From NCBI RefSeq assembly GCF_014839805.1, contig NC_051118.1, forward strand, positions 5,696,391 through 5,760,390: a stretch of DNA of 64,000 nt. The letters are read 5' to 3'. Source of the stretch: Manduca sexta (lineage: Eukaryota; Arthropoda; Insecta; Lepidoptera; Sphingidae). Under the pieces are notes generated by a model. The model saw only the letters and a program-made list of their open reading frames with translations, made no database searches and was not told where the DNA came from. Below are positions 36,560 through 49,735 of the stretch, in pieces. A program made the position numbers and the translations under genes. Within the stretch, counting starts at the first letter, position 1, and every line of letters starts with the position of its first letter.

Positions 36560-38325
36560 GAGTACGCCTTAGTCCTCGTGACGCCTGCGAGACTGATCCT
36601 GGCGCCGCGTGGACTAAAACTGCCGGTCAAACAAAATACAACGCCATCTATCAACGAGTAATATAACTACGCGTGTAAATAGCTTCTTAGTGCCTTGAGC
36701 TGCCTTACTGTATACCGTCCTGTATGCCTTGTAGCTTGCATAAAGTGGGTGTATCAACGAATATTTTCTTTAGTGCCAGTTAAAAGTACACGAATGTTTG
36801 AATTTTAGTATGTTATACTCATAATATGTGTAAGGTAGGGTAAGATTGTAAAATAAGCACAATATGTTTTAAACGAGCTCTGAGCAACGATTATGCATTT
36901 CCATCTAGTCGCGTACTGTTTCCCTTTATCTAACTCCACATTAATACAGCCAAAAACTTTTGTTTCGCAAATCCAAAATTATCTAGTCAATTTTTAAACG
37001 ATTTTGTCTTATCCTAAGCTATAATACCAAAATATCAAATAGAATTAAAACAATATATAAGGTTACTGTTAATTAATCAACCAATGATAGATCTAAGGGT
37101 TTCGATTGGATTCAAGTTTATATGCTATACTACCCTTTAATGAATAGCTTATCTACATTTCTTCTAGCTTATATACTTCAAACTTTCTCTTATTAGTATA
37201 TAGTGTGATTGTAAAATATCGTAATGTTTTATTTGCTCAAATCCATGGCATTTCTTTTACCGACAAATAGGGGGATAAATTAAGTTTAAAAGAAATTAGG
37301 ATCTCTTAAGTTATTCAGATAGTTTGTAAATATTTTGAATGTTGGTGGACTCGTTCACCAGTATGGGGCGTAGTTTTTTTTTTTATATATTTAGTTATTT
37401 CGTTTTTTCACTTATTCTAAAAATTTTATTGAGAATATATTATTTTATTAAGTATTATTGGTGCAGCAATATTCAAGGGTTATAAACTCTGATAGATATA
37501 GATATAAGGTAAATTGTCTCCTGCAAAGGTTCGACACGTCATACGCTAGAATATACCTAAGTCCAAAAGTGCTTTGTATATTTAGAATGCTAAAATATAT
37601 ACCAAATATATTATCGTATATTAACATTTTATTATCAACACTTTGTGTGAAGGAATTATGTTAGCAATAATTATATTAAGGGTTGGCTTTTCTATTTAAC
37701 TTAAGAATATTGTGTATGTGATTGTATTATAAAGTAATTCGAATGCAAAAGAGAAAATATGCCTGATTAGTGTTTGTTTATACTTACACAGTTAATTAAA
37801 TTATGATTTATTTACATTTTAATCTGAGAGAGTAAAGGTATCTTTATTTTACATATACTGATAGCTTGTTTTTTTTAATAAAATAAATAAGTCGTCAAGT
37901 GTTAACGAGCATGCCATTTTGATTGTTTAATAATATTTTTCTCTTTTGCATAAGGCTGAAAATAATATAGAATACCTAATGTATACCAAAGTAAGTTATC
38001 ATTTTAAGTGTACATTGTTTTAAAGATATCCTGCTTTATGTCAATTATAGTTAGAAATGAAAATGATTTTTGATATTGTAATTTATAATTTATATTTGAT
38101 AATTTGCTACGATTTAATACTTTCGTATGTAGTTATTGCACTGAATAGTTTACAGCGAAGTGTAGATATAATTAAAATCGTAATTAATATAAACAGCACG
38201 TTAAGCTTCTTTAATTGATTTAATTTGCGCATAATTTCGATGAAATTGGTATTGTAAAGATTTATATAAAAACTTTGGATGAAAGTAATTATACACCTTG
38301 TATGAATAAAGTTACATAAATATAA
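36560..38325 (+). other. peb: Probable 3' UTR of the hindsight-type gene
   Basis: About 1.7 kb of AT-rich, non-coding sequence directly follows the stop codon. AATAAA signals occur at 38305-38310 and 38349 and again near 38582-38605, so the end is uncertain. It holds two UGUAAAUA words, described separately. No obvious interspersed repeat interrupts it, in contrast to the introns, which fits retained transcript sequence. Confidence 0.5.
36674..36681 (+). promoter_or_regulatory. Pumilio-type response element in 3' UTR
   Basis: Exact TGTAAATA, the core recognised by PUF-family RNA-binding proteins, lies 115 bases after the stop codon. A second exact copy is at 37325-37332. In AT-rich sequence such words arise by chance, so function is only suggested. 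Confidence 0.3.
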
Positions 38326-38329
38326 GTAG

Positions 38330-40081
38330 TAATCTCGTACTTATTAGAATAAATAGTATTAAGTTAATTTAAGAATTGTGGCAACACCGCTTGGCCTTTC
38401 AAAATGTAGTTGTGTGTTTTTAAACATCGTTATTGTATAAGTTATATGATAATATAAATTTTAATTATATTTAAAGCATGATTTTAATAGTAATTATTGT
38501 ATTTATAAGGTTTACCGTTTCACCTTTTTGCCTCTCTTTCTTTATGCAATATGAGTGTCGTTTTAAAAACGTTTTTTTGTGAAATAAATATTGCGTATCA
38601 TTAAATAAATAATCTTGTTTTATTACTTTATTTTGTACGTTTATACATACTTGATATACAAAATTCGTATCCAAATATTTTTTACAAAAAACAATAGGCA
38701 AAATATAAATAAATTGAAAGTAAATTACTGTTGCCACAAACAATTCACTGCATTAATTATTGGCGTTTACATGGAAAACCATGAAAAAAAGTTTTGACCT
38801 CTTGAAGTATTTGTATATCACCCTGACCTCTTATCAGATTTTTTATTTATTTATTTACGAATGCGTTTTTAATGGTTAATAACATATTGAATGTGATTTT
38901 TTAGTAATAAAAATATAAACCGGTAATATCTAGACGTATCAACTGCTATTACAATTTGTTAATAATCCACTCATACCTGAATATTACCTAAATTGTTTCC
39001 TACTTCACTAATGGGGACTTTTGTTTAAAAAGCTTACTAATAGTATTTGATAATAGATGGCGGTACTACTCTCAAAACTGTTATCTGTTACTGCTATCCG
39101 ACAAGAGATGGCTGTATATTACGTCGTGAATCTTACAATACTGTTTAATTGAGAATAAATACAATAATCTATAACATCAATATTTTTGAATATATTACAT
39201 GTCCATTAAAATTTTAATTCATAAAAGTAAATTAATAGATATTTTTACAAATAATCTAAAAACTAAAGTGCATACTTGTTATGATTTCTGAACGTATCTA
39301 AAATAGTTGAATGAGCGATGAAGGCCGGATTAGCCAATGAATGTTTGAGGATACCAGAGTAATCTAATTTACTCATATTTAAATGTTTTTAATGAGTGAA
39401 TCAAATTTTAAAGATTTATAAATATAATTTTATTAACATAATTATTAATTATAACGTAAGTTCAAATATCATATATACTAATTAACTTAAAAACTTTCGA
39501 AAGTTATTTTTGTTATGTACAAATAAAAATCGATTTCATGGCGAAATTTGTAATATACTGGTTATGTTGACAAATACGAACATGAAAACAAATTACAAAG
39601 ATTTTGGTAAAAAAATGAATGAAAAGCATTTATCTATTTTTCCATACTGAAGCAATTTTAAAACAAAGTCTGACAACCCCAACTAGGTGAATGAAGGAAT
39701 TTCAAGAAATAGAAAGAAGTCGCTAATTTATGCGAGACGGCGTCTTTATTTTGAGATTTCAATTGCTTAACTTTTACGTGATAGTTTCGAAATATTACGT
39801 GCGCCCTTGGATGTATGTTGAATCGTTCTGTGCGGACCAAATTTGAAAAGAAATTCTAGTAACTTAGTATTCGTGGGTAAGCATCATTTCGTGTTGCAAT
39901 TAGTGACGTAGGTAAACTATAGAAACTGCACTATTTTTTTCTAACATACATTTTCAAAACACGTGTCTAAAATTAGTTAACATGTTATAAAGTGTCTCAA
40001 AGTGCATCCGTATCGCGCGTATTGTGTTTTTGTGGCGTTATTTACGTTTTTTCCTTGTGAAAATTTCAGTTTGCTATCAAT
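38330..40081. other. Spacer between hindsight-type and BTB genes
   Basis: AT-rich, without recognised gene or clear repeat. It should contain the BTB promoter and 5' UTR (the last 100-150 bases before 40082 are less AT-rich, with CGCGCG at about 40014-40020). Confidence 0.5.
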
Positions 40082-40177
40082 ATGGGTGATCAACAATTCT
40101 TCCTGAAATGGAACGATTTCCAGACTAACATGGTGACATCATTCAGACATTTGAGGGACGAGAAAAGTTTTACAGAC
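40082..40177 (+). CDS. BTB gene, coding exon 1
   Basis: Encodes 32 residues ([17 protein letters not shown].. to ..EKSFTD), the first helix of the insect-type BTB domain. Donor GTATGT begins at 40178. The 5' UTR probably runs directly upstream (about 39.96-40.08 kb); no TATA or initiator is convincing. Confidence 0.85.
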
Positions 40178-43100
40178 GTATGTATTCGAATATTATTTTC
40201 TATTTGTGTATAAACAATATTTATAACCTAACATTGGGGCTTACCAAGCCATTATCTATATTAGCGTTACCAACTCGCACTATGCTCTTAAATCATATGC
40301 TCCTTTTTAATAAAATAATATAAAAAATATATATTTTAATGCATGATTCGAAACTGAAATATTCAAAACAAAAACGAATATGCACTTTTTTCCTTTACAC
40401 TGATTATATTGAATAACTTAATTATTAGGAAGAACTGTTCCAAATGTAACATACAATTACAATGTTAATTTATTAGCCAAGCAGCACTCACTATGCACCA
40501 ACAAATTACCAGTAATGTATAGCCAAGTTTGCTTGTAATCTATGTTTATTATCTCACTCAAATTAAATATGAAAGTTTGTGGACATGTTTGGATATTAGT
40601 TATTCGTAAATACAAAAATGGATTTGGCACATAGGTAGACCATGTCTTGGATTAACACATAGGCTACTTTTTATCCTGGTAATTTACTCCCATGGAAAAT
40701 AATGTATTTTTGCAATCAGATTTTTAAATAGTTATCAAGTTGAGTTATGATTCACTGCAATGTATTAATGTTTTCTTATAGAAGGAAAGGTTTTCCTCAT
40801 GGGCAAAGTCTAGTTCTTACACAAATCACTGATGTAGTGTATTTATTAATAAACTAGCTCCTACTCTTGGCTCCTGCTGCTTAAGAATCTATTCTCAAGA
40901 TATTTTTTTCAGTAGGTACTTATAGCATTCAGAGATAATGTAGCTTCCTATTGGTAAAAAAAAATATCAGAAATAGTCAGCCTAAATTAGGTTGTAAGAA
41001 AAAATCCTAAATAAAAATAAAGATTTCCAATATAGCCATGTTAATGCAGTTTTGTACTTGTTAAGTTCCCTGGCTTTGCATTGTAGAGAAGGGTGGTGTG
41101 GGCATTTCTATTTTAGGCAACAGGATGCCATGGCAAAAAATACTTTGGGTATTCTTGAAAAAGAAGAACCATTTCAATACAATTCTATGTTCATGTAATT
41201 TCTTTGCAATTGGACTACAAACTTAATATATTAGAAGTTTGGTAAACTATTATGAATTTGCCTAAACATACATGAAATATTATGACAGTAGCTAATGTTA
41301 GATAGTACTAATAAATATGAGGCATGGTTATTGCTCTTCTCTTCTTTTGATAAAAGTGAATGAGGGCCTAGTTGGGTAGCAAATTGTCTACTGCAGCTTC
41401 AAAACCCAAGGCAGTTCTAACTACAATTTTTCTAAGTCATATGTGTATTATTTTATCTTTCACATTAATGATGAACGACAACATAACGAAGGTAATTACA
41501 TACCTGAGAATACTGCATAAGAATTTTGAGTATATGTGAATTCTGCCAACCTGCACTAAAACCAGCATGGTGGATTAAATCCTAAGCCCTCTCAGTAGGA
41601 GACCTGTGTTCAGACAACCTATTTAGTATTTCTCTGCAACAGTATACAATATAGTGCTGGTATTACTATTTATTGTTATTTCTGTTAATTTTATATCCAT
41701 TATAAAAGCCTTTTATGACTTTTGTTACAAGCCAATTAATTATTTATTACTAAAATATCCATTAAAGCATTTTTAACAATAAATTATTCAAATGTATTTT
41801 TCATAAATCATACATCTAAAATTCTATTGAGGAGACAAATCTTTTCATAATTCCAATGTTGGGTAAAATAACCCAATTATCAGTTGTGGAGGTACAAACT
41901 AAATTATAAGCTTCTGCTAATCCATTAAATTTTCATGCTAAACATAGACATTTACATCTAATAAAACCTTCTGTACTGAGCTCACTGTGGCTTGGTGTGT
42001 CTACAAAATATAGAAACACAACATCTTTTAAAAAATAGGCAAAGGCAGATGTTGAATGGTCACTTTTCACAGGTCTATCCTGCCCTATGATAGAAAAAAT
42101 GAGTTTATAGCCACACTGAGCACAAATTCCTATATTTAAAATTTAAGTGTATTTTTCTCAAATGCCAAAATTGGTTGCCAAGCCTAAGAATTGTATTATC
42201 ACCCTCAGCCCTGGTTCACTGTGACTACATCAATGACCCAATATTGATGTACACCTAATTCTGTATTATATTATAGTGGTATTAGATTATGAGTAGGTCC
42301 ACTCTGCCTTCCCTAGATTATAATATTAATTACCAGTTTAGGCCATCTTTACCTGTGTGCAAACAGTGTGTCTAGTTACAAGTAATAAGTAATATGCTGA
42401 TGAAAAAATGTTCTTAAATAAATTTATCACATTTTTTCTCTCCACCGAAAACGCTTCCATGTATTGGGATCCTGCACTATAGTTATTTTGAAATGAATCT
42501 AATTACTCTTCATAATAGAATATTATGTATTAGATTATAATGATATGTTTATTTCAGTATTAATTTATGTAACTAGTGCATATTGATTCAATTTAGTTGA
42601 TTCACCCCAAGCAACTGGTCTTTAAGGTTGAATCCTTTTTTTTATTAATCATAAAAACTGTTGTGAGGTCCAGGTCCTGTGTTTGATTTCCAGATTGACT
42701 AACATTTGCATGCAATCTTCCAACTAGCTTATCATGAATTAAACCTTCAAGGTGGTATTGACACAGACAGGTAGCTATAAAAACTGAGCTAAAAGATTTT
42801 CGGAACATGCATTAAACAACCTTGGAAGAAAAGAAAGAAAGAAGTTTATTGTTAGAACAAAATTAAAAACACAAAATCTTACATAACATAAACAATTATT
42901 GCACCAACAATGGGCCTCCAATTCAGCTATATACTGCAATACCATCTTTGTAATACTGCAGTGCTGGTTTTCAACAAGTTGCCCATGTGACTTGTATGCC
43001 CAACTTACATTCAATTTGTTTAAGAACATAAATGGTATATTTAATTAAATTTAAAATTTTCAGGTGACGCTCGCGTGCGAGGGCCAAACGTGTAAGGCGC

Positions 43101-45546
43101 ATAAAATGGTCCTCTCAGCGTGTAGTCCTTATTTTAAAAGTTTACTAGAGGTAAGAAAAAATATTACAATATTATTTTAAACACAATTAAAATAATACTA
43201 ATAAGTTTCAAACAGGGCAACATATTTATTGTGTTGTTCACTCTATACCCTACTACACTTAGCATTGTATGCATCTCGATAGCATATAAAAAAAATGTCC
43301 AAAATTCATATTCATATAGAAGGAAACAATTAATTGTTTAAAACATTGTAGTAGTCAAATGCACTCAGTGAGATACTGGTTCATTAAAAGGAAAATATCA
43401 GCAAATTGGCAGGAAAATAATGACCTACTCAAGGTTAGACGATTGCACCATGTCGCGCCGGCAATCAGAATGTGTGATAAACCTAATAAGCTCTTTATAC
43501 AGGGTCATTTTGGCATTGCGTTACTAAATGAAACCACACACGTATGTTCTTGAAAATAATACTTTACAATCATTTTCTAGAACCGTATATGTAAAATAAA
43601 AAAAGTTTTATTTTGAATCAAAATAAATATCAATAGAAAATAATTTTAATTTATGCGCCCTAAGAGGATTCATCGCGACGGCAAAATCATACTTTAGTCA
43701 ATATACACTACCATATTAGTACTTAACTACAAAATGATAAAAACGTCAGAAAAGTAAAACTAGGACTTTAGTGAAAATATTCGTTTTTAATAGAAGATTT
43801 ATGGTATAATGTCAGCAAAGGTAAAGATGTGGTTTCATTTACCGCAATTTTAAATGACGCTGTATTTTTGTGGATTAGTCACTCGAACTCAAATTTGTTA
43901 TGTCCTACACCGTTTACAAGGCGCCAACGTGCCGATGCTTCTGAAACTCCAGGCACTTGCTTGTTCTTTCTTTAAAAATGTCGGTGTCCATTATTACGAT
44001 AAGCAAATAGCTTTTGACCTATAGAGAAACCATGGTCGTAATTTCGTTAATTGTCCAGGCGCCAACGACTTATAGTATTCTTAAACTTAACCAAAAGGTT
44101 GGTCTTTGTCCTCGCATACAACGGTGGAGGGTGATTACGGTGCAGATTGTAAGGAAATCTAAGACATTTTTTTTTTGTCGCGGAAAAATTGTCTTTATTT
44201 ACTACCGCCCAGCCTTCATGGGGGGCGACAGGACGGTTATGTTGGGGTCACCGTGCCTTACGGCCTGGCGTTGAGCCGCCCGGATTGGATGACGTCCTTC
44301 GAGCGACCGCCGGGTCGAGTCCCTAACCTATATACAACGCACAGCTTACCAACTAAAACTCTGCGGTACCCCTCTTCAACGCATTAGGGACAGCTACGGG
44401 CTTCCTCTGACGGAAGAGTCTAAGACGTCGTCCGCAGCCGCCACTGCGTGGTGCCGCCTAGTGCGGCCCTTCTATGGGAGGGGGCGGGGTCTCAGAAGCC
44501 CCCGCGCACCGAAGGACGCTCTCGGCGTCAACTACAGCATGAGGCCTACCTTCTATATTGCCGTCCATCCCGGGGGTCACCACAAAATGTACTCAACATG
44601 CATGAATACGTACACTAAAAGTGGACAGCAGCCAAAGCATCACGTATATCTGACAAATAATTGCGTTACTTGTGATTACCCACATTTCGTCTCGATTTAT
44701 GCAATAATTAACGCCATGAAAAGTTATTTACGCACCAGAGTCCTAATGGACTGTGATAATGCACAAATTAAGATAATTAAATTCTATATTGCCTTTTCCA
44801 GGAGAATCCATCAAAGCACCCGATAATAATCCTGAAGGATGTATCGTACCTGCACTTGCAGGCGATCCTGGAGTTCATGTACGCGGGCGAGGTGAATGTG
44901 TCGCAGGAACAGCTGCCCGCCTTCCTCAAGACTGCCGCTAGACTTAAGGTATGCAAAGATTTTGATTAAGAGTGCCATCAAACCTACTCTCTTCTTATTC
45001 CAGTTGTGGTTGAAATCTATCTCACTTGAAGTTTGGTACATGTTAGCCCACTTTTGATAAGTAGATATTTTCATTGTTTACCATCTTTACACACTGCTGA
45101 AATCTCTTAACACTTTCTTGAGCGTTGACAAATATACTGCAAATTTTTATGATAAGATACTGTTTTTGTACTGTTTGTTTCTGGTATCGTGTATGCAAAA
45201 GCAGATCGATTTTAAATGTTATGATATTGTTAATCAACAGCTCGAGTCATGTATGAGGTGGAAAAAAAATAATGTTGTTAGCACTTAAATATTAAGGTAT
45301 TTACAATATTCTTTGTTATAAAACACTCAAATTTTGACAAACCGAAGCAGTTGGAAATTGACATTCGTACTTGTCAGTTGATTGGTGAAAATTTGTGAAC
45401 ATATTTTTATTAAATAAGCGATAGATCTTTTTATTATAATCAAAATGTATTCAGTTCTTAACCATATTAAAACTCCGTTTTTGTTACAGGTAAAAGGACT
45501 GGCCGAGCCGCCGCCACAGATGCCGAGCATCAAGCGAGAAGGCTAA
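40082..45546 (+). CDS. BTB/POZ-domain protein, BTB-only, spliced, 4 coding exons
   Basis: Seen: exons 40082-40177, 43064-43150, 44802-44948 and 45490-45546 are all phase 0 with GT..AG introns and give 128 residues. Nearly the whole protein is one BTB domain: an [12 protein letters not shown] start, [66 protein letters not shown] and a closing LKVKGL. Known: this is the insect ttk/lola/bric-a-brac class of BTB domain that dimerises in nuclear regulators. Most relatives carry a C-terminal zinc finger or psq HTH; none is seen here or up to the next gene. The tail PSIKREG contains IKRE, a SUMO-type site. My best guess at the fly relative is BtbVII-like, but this is recall only, so no symbol is given. 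ATG context is CAATATGG. It could be one isoform of a longer locus. Confidence 0.85.
41363..41668 (+). repeat. Diverged SINE in BTB intron 1
   Basis: GGGCCTAGTTGGGTAGC head, a body with ACCTGCACTAAAACCAGCAT-like text, CCTCTCAGTAGGAGACCTG and an AT-rich tail. Many differences from the 17092 copy. Confidence 0.5.
42825..42920 (-). repeat. Dispersed repeat ending in (CTTT)n, copy 2
   Basis: Reverse complement of the unit at 7795-7900 with about 85 percent agreement by eye over 80 bases, lying in BTB intron 1. Confidence 0.45.
43064..43150 (+). CDS. BTB gene, coding exon 2
   Basis: Acceptor AAATTTTCAG ends at 43063, donor GTAAGA starts at 43151. The 29 residues [20 protein letters not shown] (first 20 shown) to SLLE form the BTB core, including the conserved K-A-H-K and S-A-C-S-P-Y-F signatures. 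Confidence 0.88.
43151..44801 (+). other. BTB gene intron 2
   Basis: 1.65 kb, GTAAGA..TTCCAG. It is AT-rich except for a sharp GC-rich island at about 44165-44550 that looks like inserted foreign sequence (see separate entry). No coding exon was recognised. Confidence 0.7.
44165..44550. repeat. GC-rich island in BTB intron, probable transposon fragment
   Basis: Base composition changes abruptly from AT-rich to GC-rich with codon-like, many-CpG text, then back. A poly-T run precedes it (44168-44177), as expected for a reverse-oriented poly-A tail of a non-LTR element. I do not recognise a protein domain in any frame, so the origin is inferred. Confidence 0.3.
44802..44948 (+). CDS. BTB gene, coding exon 3
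   Basis: Acceptor TTTTCCAG ends at 44801, donor GTATGC starts at 44949. The 49 residues include HPIIILKDV, the [19 protein letters not shown] helix pair and the AARLK end, which are diagnostic for this BTB class. Confidence 0.88.
44949..45489 (+). other. BTB gene intron 3
   Basis: 541 bases, GTATGC..TTGTTACAG, AT-rich, no repeat or further exon recognised. Confidence 0.7.
45490..45546 (+). CDS. BTB gene, last coding exon
   Basis: Acceptor TTGTTACAG ends at 45489. Only 18 residues ([18 protein letters not shown]) and TAA at 45544-45546. It closes the BTB domain and adds a short tail with an IKRE (psi-K-x-E) site. There is no DNA-binding domain. Confidence 0.82.
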   Translation, partial: VKGLAEPPPQMPSIKREG

Positions 45547-46930
45547 CATCCGAGTGCACAAGTGCCCTAAAGACTATAGTGAACTTGCAACACCAATGTA
45601 ACATAACAATACCTAACCGTCACACTAGTACGCACCCATTACAGTGAACACCGGACACGTGAGGAGAAACATATGACAACACTTATGTGTGTAACAATTT
45701 TGCATATAGCAATACTGGTTTTATGTTGGTATTGATTTGAGTCCCTTGAAAAATCCAATGATATATTATAAATTCTGACTGATTTGTTTGAATATTTTTC
45801 TGATGTATGCAGATTTTAAACATATAGTTAATTACCAATTATTGGTTATGAAAAAGTCTCCTCACGTCGACCGAAATAAAACCAAGGGTTATATTATTCG
45901 AGACACCAAATACATTATTTTGAAAACTGAATTGCTGCTTACTAATTATCGAATTCGTGTGCAGTGCTGAGGATGTGGCAAATCGTAAGTAACTTTTCAT
46001 TTGGCGATAATCTGTAGTAGATAACACATTTATTTATATAGATAAAAAATTGTTGGCGAATACAGTGAAAGTATACTTACATAAATAAATATTTATTTGC
46101 CTTACGCTATTGACGCTTTATCGATAATATCGTTATATAATCGATTATTATGATCGATAGTGCGATATCACAATAGGATTTACCCTAATCCTTACACTCA
46201 GCAAAGTGATTTATGATTTGCCACAGTAATCATATTAAGATGTAAACAGAATGTTCAGTAACAATAAAACAGTTGTCGTTGATGTGATGGCACACATTGT
46301 AATGCCCATAATTAACACTTGATTCCATAAGTTACCTAACAACCAAAGTTATCAAATTAGAATTTTAAACTCAAGCCAAATCTTCATGTCCAACGGTGTT
46401 ACAAGCATATGTGGTAGGTTTAAGAGAAGTCAATTACTTACGGATCAGTCAAACTTGTTTATGGTATTGTGTTTGTAAAACTTTTTTTTAGATATTTTTA
46501 TGTGTATCAATTATAATAGTAAGTATATTAAAACAAGTACTTTTTTTAAACAATAACTTAGTATGTCGTTACATAATTAAAGTGTTTTATTTGATAAATA
46601 TATGTCGATAAACTTGCCCATCTCTAGCTTTGTGACGGAAAAAAAATCGTCTCTGTTCGTAGTGTGTCATTGTTCATCCTTTGAAGGATATAAAAATAAT
46701 ATGTATTACTTCTTTCTAAGTTATTTGATATACTAAATACCTATTGTAGTATGGGTTTTTTTACTTCTGGCAATTTTGTATCACCGTTGGACACAACACA
46801 AGCTATGTATTACATCTGTACCGTCACATCAATGCTTATTAGTATCTATCCACCAATGGTTGCCTTACAGTTATGATACAGAAATTTGTATGTCGATTTT
46901 GTGTGAAAATAATAAAATTTTACATAACTG
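45547..46930 (+). other. Probable 3' UTR of the BTB gene
   Basis: AT-rich non-coding sequence after the TAA. Candidate AATAAA signals include 46264-46269 and 46911-46916. The extent is not fixed by sequence alone. TATCGATA words begin here (46119-46126). Confidence 0.35.
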
Positions 46931-49539
46931 ATATAGTATTTTTGTAAGGCTGTACATGAGCTATAGTTTAAAATTGTTTCGATATTTTTTAACGCAAAAT
47001 ACGAATTTCTTTTTCATTTTTGAGTTATGGAAATACGTTTAATGTAGGGATGTGTAAGTTTGTGTTCGATAGGCCTAGGTCTATCAATGTTTTAATCGAT
47101 ATGTTAAATCGATTAAGCTTTTCCAAAGAATGCTGTTAAGGGCATGTTAGTGGTTGTCGAGGGTTGCTCAATTTCTATCACTCGTCGAACTATCTGGATC
47201 ACGCTTTACTTAACACGTAACTAGATATTTTGAATTCTATATTAACGCGAACTTTCTATCGTATTAAAATCATGTCGACATACAAATTTGGTACGCCAAA
47301 ATAGTGTGAAACTGCTTATAGTTGTTAGGTGATTGTTGAATTGATTTCCTTGTATATTATATATCTATATGTATATCTTTACCGACTCTTATGCTATTAT
47401 CGCTAGTTATGATTTGTCGAGATTTTCTAATGGTATTTCTATTTACTTCAATCCGAATTCAATATTATTTGTAAATATAAATTAGAAAATGCTTGAAAAA
47501 TGTTTGTGTGCATAATATTATGAATTTAAGGCATGGAATGGCAGGAAATTGTTGAAAGTTTTGCATTAATTTGTGGGTTTTGTCTTTTGGAAAGATTATC
47601 ATTTATTAGTCTTAGGAATTAAAATTGTGGAAGGTCTTAGTTATTATAATACTAGTTAAAGTATAAAGTAAATTTGCGATAGGGTTACGGTCTATAAATT
47701 GCTAGCTATTTTTGTAGATAGTTTATATAATAGTGTAGCTTGTTGCTTTTAAATAAATCGATAAAAACTCTTCATGAATATGGAATTTTAGTTCGATTAT
47801 AAAAAATATCGATAAAATCTCGACGAATCATAACGAGTACTTAGCTTCGATGGATTGTATTGCGAATTCTCACAAGCGTAAAGCAATATTAGTGTGCAAC
47901 ATTTGTAATATTGGCACTTGAAATTTTCGACTAAAATCTCAAAATTAGTTTTTAAAATTTTGTATCCAATTTGTCTAGTACAAAAACAAAAATGATTAAT
48001 GTGTTCCATTTATGTGTTTTTATTTTTTTCTTTAAGCAGTTATTTTTAAGCGGGAAAATGAACACAGTTTATAGTTTTTTTTTTATTGTAACTTGACACA
48101 AGATTTTAGCTGCAATACCTTAGGTATTTAATCCTACTATTACTTGCCTTGTTTTCTCGCTTTTTTTTAAATTAAATTGCGTAATATTTATTTCAATATT
48201 GACGCGACTTTTATCTTGTGTCGATAATTATTTTCAGTAAATTAAATAGGTGCAATATCGATAATCATTTTGCAAAAGGTATATCGATATGTGAAAATAT
48301 TTGCCAATTCGCGAACCACATCGTATGTTTTACTTAGTGTTATGTTTTAGTTAAGTATTCAGCACAAGTTTTTTTTTAATCTTCTCGTTGCTTTTACATA
48401 AAATGACTTATTTTGCTTTTAGTTTTGAGTAATACTTGAATGTGGAGATACTTTGTATTAGACAAAATGACGTGAAAATCGCCGACATAATCCAAATTTT
48501 CTATAATTTTCTCATTTTTTGACTGAGCCAATTATAGAAATAATGCTTATTAAAATTCACATTTTAATACAATCCAAATATATATTGTTTGCATTTCCAG
48601 TATTACCAAAAACTTATACGAGGGGTTGTTTAAAATTAACGTGGTTATTTATCAATAAACAGTTGTTATAATAAAATAGATATTTACCTATATATGCAAT
48701 ATGCACCTTCCTTGTTATACGAAATATATAATTTTAACTAAATATAATAAAATGCTATAGAAATATTTATTACAACCAAATTAATTTTGAAAACCCTTGT
48801 ATATCGCATTTTTACTGCCTTCAGTTCTATTCTTCTAAACACAATGCGTAAGGATTATACTTGGACAGAATAGGGAGCGTTGAAGAAATTGACGTTTTTT
48901 TTTTAATATCGATAATTTCATTCACAAATCGATATTTTTATTTACGTATCGATATTTTTAGGTTATATACTGTATATTTGTAGCTCCTATGAGCTCTTAT
49001 TTGTACGCCTTTTACAAGCAATACATATGAAGTTTGCAGATGCTCAAAAACAAACCATTATTAAAATAGATTGTTGCAAATGCATTCTATTTAGAATTTC
49101 AATGTACAAGGCTTCATGCTGATATTTACTTTTATAACGTAATGCTCAAAATTCTGTCTAAGAATAACTTTTCGTGATTAATTGTTGCAATATAAAAGTT
49201 ATAGGGGGTGTATAAAAATGTAAATGTAATATTTTTAGATCCAGTTGTGTAATGTGCTGAATAATCACGTCGGTAACTAGTTTTAATGATTGAAATTATG
49301 AAAGAATTTGTAATTTTTAGATAATACAGATATTAATTACAATATTTGGATGTTTTATTAGTTTATGACGGGTTGGTTGTGATATTTTTTCTAGTAAGAT
49401 ATAGCGTAATATACTATCCCCATTGACGTCGATGACTATCCCACTGTTAGCCTCTTTTACTGAGCAATGAAAGGCATTTCCTGTATTATTTTAGAACATT
49501 GTTTAAAGTGGAGGGGGCGGGGGGCTCAAAAGGAGCAGA

Positions 49540-49735
49540 CACGGTGACACCTTTTATCCCCGAAGGCGTAGCCAGAAACGCAACTAATGCATTCAACTTT
49601 CGAACTTTTTTTGAACGGACATCAGCCAGCTATGCATGACATAGTGCACAAGTGTGTCCGCAATACACAGGTGCACTCTGTTCCTCCACTCATAGTCCGA
49701 TGAGACGGCAATCCGACATGACCGAAGAGATAAAA
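49540..49735. repeat. Repeat debris, intergenic
   Basis: Contains CACCTTTTATCCCCGAAGGC and CCACTCATAGTCCGATGAGA; the related text GCGCCTCTGCCTACTCCTTC with GGGGATAAAAGG occurs inverted at about 29350-29385 and a weaker one at 23235-23270. This shows a dispersed family. Confidence 0.4.

Larger units (their letters stand above)
40178..43063 (+). other. BTB gene intron 1
   Basis: 2.9 kb, GTATGT..TTTTCAG. Contains a strongly diverged SINE (about 41363-41668) and, near its end, an inverted-orientation repeat tail (about 42825-42920) related to 7800-7895. No coding exon was seen. Confidence 0.7.
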
